The notes beneath the pieces were generated by a model. It worked only from the letters and a program-made list of their open reading frames with translations. It had not been told where the DNA came from and ran no database searches. Shown in pieces: positions 1 through 5,059 of a DNA stretch of 5,059 bases (positions are counted from its first letter, which is position 1; the number at the start of each line of letters is the position of its first letter). Source of the DNA: Actinomycetota bacterium (GTDB taxonomy: Bacteria; Actinomycetota; Acidimicrobiia; Acidimicrobiales; AC-25); contig VAXF01000142.1 in NCBI GenBank assembly GCA_005888395.1, positions 1-5,059 of the forward strand, written 5' to 3'. The translations under genes were made by a program, and so were the position numbers.

Positions 1-53
1 GGCTCGAACGACCGCTCCTCCAGGTACAGCGCCTCGATCGCCGCGTCGGACAT
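1..53 (-). CDS. N-terminal fragment, probable acetyl-CoA synthetase (AMP-forming)
   Basis: Read on the minus strand from the ATG at 53-51, the first 17 codons give MSDAAIEALYLEERSFE, then the window ends. The pattern of a short Met-Ser start, a helix, and Leu-x-Glu-Glu-Arg-x-Phe is how many actinobacterial acetyl-CoA synthetases begin (for example SLANLLKEERRF in Streptomyces-like proteins). If so, the enzyme makes acetyl-CoA from acetate, ATP and CoA in the cytoplasm. A G-rich stretch (GGGGGT) lies 7 bases before the ATG and could be a weak ribosome binding site. The gene is divergent from the protease at 238. Only the extreme N-terminus is visible, with no catalytic motif, so both the reading frame and the family are tentative. 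It could be another acyl-CoA synthetase or a spurious frame. Confidence 0.45.
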   Translation of the reverse strand, partial: MSDAAIEALYLEERSFE

Positions 54-237
54 GCGCGTGACCCCCAGTGCAGATTTCGCTCGTGCCGGCGGCCTGCCGG
101 CGTGCGGCGGCGAGCCTACCCAGCGGCCATTGGACGCTCCCTCCCGCCGGTCGCTCTCACGACATTGTCGGACCCCCTCGCTACTCTTCCGGTCCGGCTT
201 CCCCCTGCCGTGTTCGCCCCCGTTGCAGGAGGTTGCC
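54..237. promoter_or_regulatory. Divergent intergenic region between the minus-strand gene and the protease
   Basis: These 184 bases separate two divergent genes and should hold promoters for both. On the plus strand, TACTCT at 182-187 is a possible -10 box, about 50 bases before the protease GTG. The 17-base-spaced hexamer upstream (ACGACA, 159-164) is a poor -35. On the minus strand, the complement of 113-118 reads TAGGCT, a reasonable actinobacterial -10 box, but no good -35 lies 17 bases from it. No clear operator, palindrome or riboswitch fold was seen. The forward frame stays open here back to an ATG at 52, but this stretch has none of the features of an export signal and is better read as leader. 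Confidence 0.3.
227..232 (+). promoter_or_regulatory. Ribosome binding site of the protease gene
   Basis: AGGAGG, a perfect Shine-Dalgarno core, lies 5 bases before the GTG at 238. It decides the start: the same frame is open back to an ATG at 52, but only the GTG at 238 has this signal, and it places a typical basic-then-hydrophobic signal peptide at the N-terminus. Confidence 0.85.
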
Positions 238-1440
238 GTGCCCCGCTTTCTTCGTCGTTCTGCCGTCGCGGCCGCGCTCACGCCGGCCGTCCTTGTCGTC
301 GCCAATGTCACCGTTGCCGGGAACACCCCCGCCGCCCACGCCGCCACCGCGCCGCGTCGCTACGTCGTGCAGCTGAAGGACTCCGTCACCGACCCCGACG
401 CGGTCGCCGCCGACCACGCCGGCCGTTACGGCGCACGCGTCGCCTACGTCTACCGGCGGGCGCTGAAGGGCTACGCCGCCGTCATCCCGTCCTCGCGGGT
501 GAAGGCCGTGCGGGCCGACGCCCGCGTGGCCAAGGTCGAGCCCGACGGCCGCGTCCGGCTCGGGCCCGACCGGCCGGTGCACGCCGACCGCGTCGAGCGT
601 GAGGCCACCTGGGGCCTCGACCGCCTCGACCAGGCGTCGCTGCCGCTCGACGGCCACTACCACTACACGGCCACCGGCGACGGTGTGACCGCCTACGTCA
701 TCGACACCGGGATCCGGCTGAGTCACCACGAGTTCGGCGGTCGCGCCGTCAGCGGGTTCGACGCCGTCGACGGTGGAGAGGCCGGCGACTGCAACGGCCA
801 CGGCACCCACGTGGCGGGCACCATCGGCGGCTCGACCTACGGGGTGGCCAAGCGCGTGCGCCTGGTCGCCGTTCGCGTCCTCGACTGCAGTGGCCAGGGG
901 TCGACGGCCGCGGTCATCGCCGGCATCGAATGGGTCGCTACCAACCACCGGCCGGGCGAGCCGGCCGTCGCCAACTTGAGTCTGGGTGGCACGACGAGCA
1001 CCGCGCTCGACGCTGCGGTCCGGAAGGCGATCGCCGACGGCGTGAGCTTCGCGGTCGCCGCCGGCAACGGCGACACCCGCGGCAACGGCGTCGACGCCTG
1101 CCACTCCTCCCCGGCGCGGGTGGCCGACGCGATGACGGTGGGCGCCACCGACAACGACGACCACCGGGCGTCGTTCTCCAACGTCGGCCGCTGCGTCGAC
1201 TGGTTCGCGCCCGGCGTCGACATCACCTCGGCCTGGAACACCGGCGATGCCGCCACGAAGGTGCTGAGCGGCACGTCGATGGCGACGCCGCACACCACCG
1301 GCGTGGCCGCCCTCTACCTCGAGACGCACGCGGCGGCCACGCCGGTCGAGGTGCGTGACGCGCTCCACGCCATGGCGGTGCAGGGCGTCGTGCAGAACGC
1401 CAGGAGCACCAACGCCGACCTCCTCCACACGGAGATGTAG
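238..1440 (+). CDS. Secreted S8 subtilisin-family serine protease, aqualysin I / proteinase K type
   Basis: A 400-residue endopeptidase precursor starting at GTG. Residues 1-35 are a signal peptide: basic start (RFLRR), hydrophobic core, and A-H-A before the likely cut at 35/36. Residues about 42-108 (from RYVVQLKD) form an inhibitor I9 propeptide, the chaperone removed on maturation. The mature enzyme begins a few residues before WGLDRLDQ (Trp125). The catalytic triad is Asp156 (VIDTG), His188 (NGHGTHVAGT) and Ser347 (SGTSMATPH), with Asn277 (AAGNG) as the oxyanion-hole residue. Four cysteines at 185, 217, 288 and 319 have the 32- and 31-residue spacing of the two aqualysin I disulfides (Cys67-Cys99, Cys163-Cys194), so the fold is probably stabilised for life outside the cell. 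The protein ends near the end of mature aqualysin and lacks a C-terminal pro-region or P-domain. It probably degrades extracellular protein with broad specificity. Family assignment is secure; the exact substrate is unknown. Confidence 0.96.
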   Translation: MPRFLRRSAVAAALTPAVLVVANVTVAGNTPAAHAATAPRRYVVQLKDSVTDPDAVAADHAGRYGARVAYVYRRALKGYAAVIPSSRVKAVRADARVAKVEPDGRVRLGPDRPVHADRVEREATWGLDRLDQASLPLDGHYHYTATGDGVTAYVIDTGIRLSHHEFGGRAVSGFDAVDGGEAGDCNGHGTHVAGTIGGSTYGVAKRVRLVAVRVLDCSGQGSTAAVIAGIEWVATNHRPGEPAVANLSLGGTTSTALDAAVRKAIADGVSFAVAAGNGDTRGNGVDACHSSPARVADAMTVGATDNDDHRASFSNVGRCVDWFAPGVDITSAWNTGDAATKVLSGTSMATPHTTGVAALYLETHAAATPVEVRDALHAMAVQGVVQNARSTNADLLHTEM

Positions 1441-1455
1441 TCGACCAGGGAGGGC

Positions 1456-1461
1456 TAGTTT
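1456..1461 (+). promoter_or_regulatory. Candidate -10 box for leaderless transcription of the hydrolase gene
   Basis: TAGTTT fits the actinobacterial TANNNT -10 consensus and ends 7 bases before the ATG at 1469, so transcription would begin at or next to the start codon. This arrangement is common for leaderless mRNAs in actinobacteria. The alternative translation signal, GGGAGGG at 1448-1454, is 14 bases from the ATG, too far for an efficient Shine-Dalgarno. No clear -35 hexamer lies 17 bases upstream (the bases there are the last codons of the protease). The call rests on spacing and consensus only. Confidence 0.4.
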
Positions 1462-1468
1462 CCCGGTC

Positions 1469-2614
1469 ATGACGATCACCGACGTGGCCGGGGCCCAGGC
1501 CCTCGGCATCGACCCCGAGAAGCTCGACATCCTGCTGACCCGCTGCCGCAAGGACGTCGACGACGGCCTGCTGCCGTCGTGCCAGGTGGCGCTGGCGCGC
1601 GACGGACGGCTGGCGGCGTTCGAGACCTTCGGCACATCGACGAACGACACGCGCTACGTCATCTTCTCGGCGACCAAGGCCGTGGTCGCGAGCGCGGTCT
1701 GGTTGCTCATCGCCGACGGGTCGCTCGACATCTCCAAGCGGGTGGTCGACTACATCCCCGAGTTCGGCACCAACGGCAAGGACGTCGTCACGGTCGAGCA
1801 GGTCCTGCTGCACACGTCCGGCTTCCCCCACGCGCCGCTGGGCCCGCCCCAGTGGTCCGACCGCGCGCAGCGGCTCGAGCGCTTCTCGCAGTGGCGGCTC
1901 AACTGGGAGCCGGGCACCCGCCACGAGTACCACCCCACGTCGGCGCACTGGGTGCTGGCCGAGCTCATCGAGCGCCTCACCGACACCGACTACCGGCGGT
2001 TCGTGCGCGGCCACGTGGTCGACCCTCTCGGGCTCGGTATCTCCCTCGGGATCCGCGAGGACGAGCGCGACTCGGTCGCGCCCCTGTCGCCGGTCGGTGA
2101 GCCCACCGACCCCGACGAGCTCGAGCGGCTGCTCGGCATACGGGAGCTGCCCATCACCGAGGTCACCGAGGAGGCGCTGCTGATGTTCAACGAACCGAGC
2201 GCGCTCACCGTCGGCGTGCCCGGTGGCGGCGCCGTCAGCACCGCGGCCGATCTTGCGCTCTTCTACCAGGGCCTCCTGCACAACCGCGACAAGATCTGGG
2301 ACCCCGACCTCCTCGCCGACGCCACCGGACGCGTGCGCAACCGGTTCCCCGACCCCCTCACCGGCGTTCCCGCCAACCGCGGGCTCGGCGTGGTCATCGC
2401 CGGTGACGACGGGCGCTCGGCCGGCCGGGGCCTCGGCCACACCGTCTCGCCGCGCGCCTTCGGCCACAACGGCGCCGGCGGCCAGGTCGCCTGGGCCGAC
2501 CCCGACACCGGGCTCTCGTTCGTCTATCTCACCAACGGCCTCGACCGGAACCAGCTGCGCGAGTGGCGCCGTTCCTCGGGTGTCGCCAGCAAGGCCGCCG
2601 TCTGCGCCGCGTGA
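1469..2614 (+). CDS. Serine hydrolase of the beta-lactamase family (class C / family VIII esterase-like)
   Basis: A 381-residue protein with no signal peptide or membrane segment, so probably cytosolic. The nucleophile motif is Ser67-Ala-Thr-Lys70 (FSATK), the SxxK of penicillin-binding proteins, class C beta-lactamases and family VIII carboxylesterases. It is followed by the family's typical stretch AVWLLIADGSLD and by VTVEQVLLHTSGFPH. Tyr154 (EYHPTSAHWVL) sits where these enzymes have the catalytic YxN tyrosine, and His333-Asn-Gly335 (FGHNGAGGQ) replaces the KTG box. HxG in place of KTG, together with a cytosolic location, favours an esterase, lactonase or amide hydrolase over a true beta-lactamase or cell-wall peptidase. 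The ATG at 1469 is chosen because family homology begins right after it; upstream codons in this frame overlap the protease gene. It is followed after 4 bases by the VOC gene, so the two are probably cotranscribed. The substrate cannot be deduced. Confidence 0.92.
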   Translation: MTITDVAGAQALGIDPEKLDILLTRCRKDVDDGLLPSCQVALARDGRLAAFETFGTSTNDTRYVIFSATKAVVASAVWLLIADGSLDISKRVVDYIPEFGTNGKDVVTVEQVLLHTSGFPHAPLGPPQWSDRAQRLERFSQWRLNWEPGTRHEYHPTSAHWVLAELIERLTDTDYRRFVRGHVVDPLGLGISLGIREDERDSVAPLSPVGEPTDPDELERLLGIRELPITEVTEEALLMFNEPSALTVGVPGGGAVSTAADLALFYQGLLHNRDKIWDPDLLADATGRVRNRFPDPLTGVPANRGLGVVIAGDDGRSAGRGLGHTVSPRAFGHNGAGGQVAWADPDTGLSFVYLTNGLDRNQLREWRRSSGVASKAAVCAA

Positions 2615-2618
2615 CGCG

Positions 2619-3071
2619 ATGACCGACGGCGTCGCGTTCAACCACGTGGGCCAGTGCGTTACCGACCTCGCGCGCGCCCGCCGCTTCTACGAGGAGCTGC
2701 TCGGCTTCACGTTCGAGCGCGAGATCAAGCCGCCCGACGAGCCCTCCGACCGCCTGCTGCGACTCGAACCGCCCGTCGGGATGACCGCCACCTACCTCCG
2801 GCGCGACGGGCTGGTGCTCGAGCTGTTGCACTTCGACCGCGCCGGCAACCCGCCGTACCGCGAGCGGGTGATGAACGAGCCGGGGCTCACCCACCTGTCC
2901 GTGTCCGTCGACGACGTCGACGGTGTGCTGGCCCGGGTGCCCGACTACGGGGGCGAGGTGCTCGCCGACACCAACATCGGGTTCGGCGTTTTCGTCCGCG
3001 ATCCCGACGGCCAGCTGGTGGAGGTGCTGCCGATGGCCTACCGCCGCGCGCTCGACGAAACCTCCGCGTAG
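2619..3071 (+). CDS. VOC family metalloprotein (glyoxalase / bleomycin resistance / dioxygenase fold)
   Basis: A 150-residue protein made of two beta-alpha-beta-beta-beta modules. The first module starts FNHVGQCVTDLARARRFYEE and the second LTHLSVSVDDVDGVLARV. The four usual metal-ligand positions are filled: His9, Glu68 (VLELLHF), His92 and Glu135 (DGQLVEVLP), so a divalent metal site is likely intact. The length is normal for a single-domain VOC protein. The superfamily covers lactoylglutathione lyases, methylmalonyl-CoA epimerases, extradiol dioxygenases and antibiotic-binding proteins; nothing visible selects among these. The ATG is 4 bases after the hydrolase stop and has no clear Shine-Dalgarno sequence, which points to translational coupling. 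A terminator-like hairpin starts 10 bases after its stop, so it appears to be the last gene of the unit. The pairing suggests both enzymes act on one small-molecule pathway, but this is inference. Confidence 0.9.
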   Translation: MTDGVAFNHVGQCVTDLARARRFYEELLGFTFEREIKPPDEPSDRLLRLEPPVGMTATYLRRDGLVLELLHFDRAGNPPYRERVMNEPGLTHLSVSVDDVDGVLARVPDYGGEVLADTNIGFGVFVRDPDGQLVEVLPMAYRRALDETSA

Positions 3072-3081
3072 CGCCCTTTGC

Positions 3082-3110
3082 GCCGCGATTCGCCGGTCGC
3101 GGCACATTTT
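3082..3110 (+). terminator. Probable intrinsic terminator after the VOC gene
   Basis: GCCGCGA (3082-3088) pairs perfectly with TCGCGGC (3097-3103) across an 8-base loop, and ACATTTT follows (3104-3110). A 7-bp GC-rich stem plus a short T-run 10 bases after the VOC stop codon is consistent with a rho-independent terminator. The T-run is short (four), interrupted from the stem by ACA, so termination may be partial. It separates the hydrolase-VOC unit from the exported protein gene. Confidence 0.6.
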
Positions 3111-3151
3111 GCTCAGCAGGCGAGCCCGGTGTGCGCGGCGAAGTTCTCGGC

Positions 3152-5059
3152 ATGCCGATCACGCGTCGCCACCTCCTCGTTGGCTCGCTCGCGCTCGCCC
3201 TCGCTGCTCCGGTTGCGGCGCGTGGCGCCGGGTTCGACCTGACGCATCGAGTCGACCCCACGACACTCGCCCAGCACGACACCGAGCCCGTGGTGCTCAC
3301 CGGGGCGTCGTTCCCGGCCTGGGCCGCGCCCGCGGAGGTGACGGCGGAGGCACCCGGCACCGGCGGCGCCTTCTGCCAGGGCGGACAAGCGTCCGCGTGC
3401 ACCCACAACCAGTACGAGACCCCGACCGTCGACTCGTCGACGGTGACGAACCAGATCGTGCACGGCGTCGCGGTGGGCAGGCTCCTCGGTTACAAGTGGC
3501 AGCTGAAGGGCAACGGTGACGGCCACTTCGTGCAGATCCCGTTCCAGGTCGACGAGGTCGCGACGCGCTACCTGTCCAACAACAACTCCGGCTTCGCGTT
3601 CTACAGCGAGACCGATCAGCACCAGACCTACGTGTTCGACCAGGAGCGCTTCCGGTGGACGCGGCCTGATCCGAACAACCCCTGCCACGCCCTTCCGGAC
3701 GGGCCTCCCACCACGCCCGACAACGTGCCGGGACTCGACACCAACGACGAGCTCTCGTTCATGGCGAGCGACGGCTTATCCGCCGCGCCGAGCGGAGCCG
3801 GGCTGCCCAACAACGTGGTCGGCTCCTACACCGTCGCGCTCACCGACCCGCAGACGGGGGATCAGTCGTACGTCTACGTCATGCTCGCCGCCGCCAAGAA
3901 CGGTCCCAAGCCGGCCTTCGACGCGAGCAATGGGTACGTCCACTACGTCCCGGACGCCGACAGCGACACCTTCCTCTACTCCCAATCCTCGTACCGCAGC
4001 TACGGCGCCACGTACGAGGGCGCCTACCTCGACCCCGCCACCGGCACCTGCGTCATCGACCCGGCAAAGGCGAAACAGCACCGCCCGAAGGACACCGCCT
4101 GGGTGAAGACGCCGCGCTACGAGTTCCGCTACGACGGGCGCTGGCTGATGACCGAGATCCGCGTGGCGAGCCCCGCGCAAGAGCAGGCCAACTTGACCAC
4201 CGGCACCGTGAGCAGCTGGACGTACGGTCCCGACCTCATCGACCAGTGGAAGGCTCGAGCCTTCCAGCAACGGCCCGGTGGCCAGACACCCTGCTGCGGC
4301 TACGAGGAAGAGGTCAACAACTGGGGCGGCTCGTCGATGCTCATGGGCTGGCGCGCCGGCCCGGTGCGGGTCATCCGCGCCACGTGGGGCGCCGACTCGT
4401 CGACGAACAACATCCGCACCGAGGTCTTCTACCGCGACGAGCTCCACCAGCTCGACAACCTGCGCGTGCACGTGATCCCACCGTTCGACGGCATCTACTC
4501 GCAGTGGGACTACAACGCCGGGAAGATGACCGAGTACTACAACCCCTACCAGCCGCAGGGCGTCAAGGTCGATGGGCAGAACGACGAGATCTTCGGCAAC
4601 AACAAGATGCGGATCTGCGGCGACGGCGTCGGCAACCAAACGAGCGATCCCACGCCGGTCGTCGGCCCCCTCACCGCCAGCGTCGGTGCCACGGGCGACT
4701 GCAGCGGGCCCACCAAGGGCGTCAACAACGACATCGACACCTACGACCCCACGCTCTCGGGACCCGACGGGACGCTCAACTGGGAGGAGACGGCCGGTCC
4801 GTACGGCATCTTTGTCGACCGCACGACGGTCAAGCAGGTCACGGGCGGCACCGCGTACTCGCTCGTGACCACTCCCTATTACCGCGACGACTCGTGCTTC
4901 GACGACGGCACCGGGTCCGATCCCGGGCTGCACCTCAACCCCAAGAACACCGACCCGAGCGTCGACAGCCAGAACCAGCCGCGCGCGTGCTGGGCGCCCT
5001 CCGACGGTGACCCGGCTGCCTACCCGCCGGACCACTTCTACCAGGGCGACATCGGCACC
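3152..5059 (+). CDS. Large exported protein of unknown function with a Tat-like signal peptide (3' end outside window)
   Basis: From the ATG, 636 codons run to the window edge without a stop; the C-terminus is missing. The N-terminus MPITRRHLLVGSLALALAAP has the T-R-R-x-L-L pattern of a twin-arginine signal, then a hydrophobic core and a possible cut after VAA (residue 23), so the protein is probably exported, perhaps already folded. Ten cysteines (75, 83, 178, 300, adjacent 381-382, 489, 517, 582, 613) suggest disulfides. The rest is rich in Tyr, Trp, Asn, Asp and Gly and looks like a beta-rich extracellular fold. Notable blocks are IPFQVDEV (from 129), WGGSSMLMGW (from 391) followed by GPVRVIRATWG (from 403), and acidic, Gly-rich loops near 525-533 and 584-592 that could bind calcium. 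No catalytic motif or named family is recognised. An in-frame GTG at 3131 is an alternative start, but the ATG gives the better signal peptide; both have only weak ribosome binding sites (GGCGAAG, 3137-3143, for the ATG). A single TTA codon occurs at residue 209. Confidence 0.88.
   Translation, partial: MPITRRHLLVGSLALALAAPVAARGAGFDLTHRVDPTTLAQHDTEPVVLTGASFPAWAAPAEVTAEAPGTGGAFCQGGQASACTHNQYETPTVDSSTVTNQIVHGVAVGRLLGYKWQLKGNGDGHFVQIPFQVDEVATRYLSNNNSGFAFYSETDQHQTYVFDQERFRWTRPDPNNPCHALPDGPPTTPDNVPGLDTNDELSFMASDGLSAAPSGAGLPNNVVGSYTVALTDPQTGDQSYVYVMLAAAKNGPKPAFDASNGYVHYVPDADSDTFLYSQSSYRSYGATYEGAYLDPATGTCVIDPAKAKQHRPKDTAWVKTPRYEFRYDGRWLMTEIRVASPAQEQANLTTGTVSSWTYGPDLIDQWKARAFQQRPGGQTPCCGYEEEVNNWGGSSMLMGWRAGPVRVIRATWGADSSTNNIRTEVFYRDELHQLDNLRVHVIPPFDGIYSQWDYNAGKMTEYYNPYQPQGVKVDGQNDEIFGNNKMRICGDGVGNQTSDPTPVVGPLTASVGATGDCSGPTKGVNNDIDTYDPTLSGPDGTLNWEETAGPYGIFVDRTTVKQVTGGTAYSLVTTPYYRDDSCFDDGTGSDPGLHLNPKNTDPSVDSQNQPRACWAPSDGDPAAYPPDHFYQGDIGT

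Noticed and set aside
52..237. Upstream extension of the protease frame to an ATG at 52, adding 62 residues
   Set aside because: The added stretch is Pro/Arg/Ser-rich without a signal peptide, has no ribosome binding site, and the GTG at 238 has a perfect AGGAGG at 5 bases followed by a good signal peptide.
1422..1460. Terminator after the protease gene
   Set aside because: Only a 4-bp CTCC/GGAG pairing and a GTCGAC palindrome were found, with no T-run after a stable stem.
181..1650. Long minus-strand open frame opposite the protease
   Set aside because: It is antisense to a protein with an intact catalytic triad. Its translation is low-complexity Gly/Val/Arg/Asp, the usual result of reading GC-rich codons backwards.
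1469..2614. Calling the serine hydrolase an antibiotic-resistance beta-lactamase
   Set aside because: There is no signal peptide, the KTG box is HNG, and the fold is shared with many esterases and peptidases, so resistance cannot be claimed.
1223..2641. Long minus-strand open frame opposite the hydrolase
   Set aside because: Same shadow effect: Val/Gly/Arg/Glu-rich, no motif, and fully covered by the hydrolase with SxxK, Tyr and HNG motifs.
3516..4106. Plus-strand open frame inside the exported protein gene
   Set aside because: It is a Thr/Ser/Pro/Arg-rich frame-shifted reading of the real gene with no start signal.
4246..5010. Second plus-strand open frame inside the exported protein gene
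   Set aside because: It is Arg/Gly/His-rich, typical of an out-of-frame reading of GC-rich codons, and the main frame stays open beside it without a frameshift.
3776..5035. Long minus-strand open frame opposite the exported protein
   Set aside because: Its translation is biased to Val, Gly, Arg and Asp with no recognisable domain, while the plus-strand frame has a signal peptide and normal composition across the full length.

Overview
The window looks like chromosomal DNA from a high-GC actinobacterium (Actinomycetota). Third codon positions are almost all G or C, starts include GTG, and the recognisable proteins resemble actinobacterial families. I cannot fix the genus. No rRNA, tRNA, CRISPR array, insertion sequence or phage gene was seen.

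Layout. Bases 1-53 hold the first codons of a minus-strand gene that leaves the window; its N-terminus resembles acetyl-CoA synthetase. A 184-base divergent intergenic region follows. Four plus-strand genes come next: (1) 238-1440, a secreted subtilase of the aqualysin I / proteinase K type with signal peptide, I9 propeptide, full catalytic apparatus and the two aqualysin disulfide pairs; (2) 1469-2614, a cytosolic serine hydrolase of the beta-lactamase / family VIII esterase fold; (3) 2619-3071, a small VOC (glyoxalase/dioxygenase fold) metalloprotein with all four metal-ligand positions; (4) 3152-5059, a large exported protein of unknown function with a Tat-like signal, still open at the window edge.

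How the genes relate. The hydrolase and VOC genes are four bases apart and almost certainly form a two-gene unit, closed by a GC-rich hairpin plus T-run at 3082-3110. A TANNNT box just before the hydrolase ATG suggests its own leaderless promoter, so the unit may be independent of the protease gene 28 bases upstream. The unknown exported protein starts after the terminator and is probably transcribed separately. The protease and the unknown protein both act outside the cytoplasm, but nothing in the sequence shows that they work together.

The most novel item is the exported protein at 3152-5059: 636 residues without a stop, ten cysteines, conserved-looking Trp/Tyr/Asn-rich blocks, no family I can name, and a single rare TTA codon. 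The rest is well-built but ordinary actinobacterial gene content. I did not find a clearly new multi-gene system.
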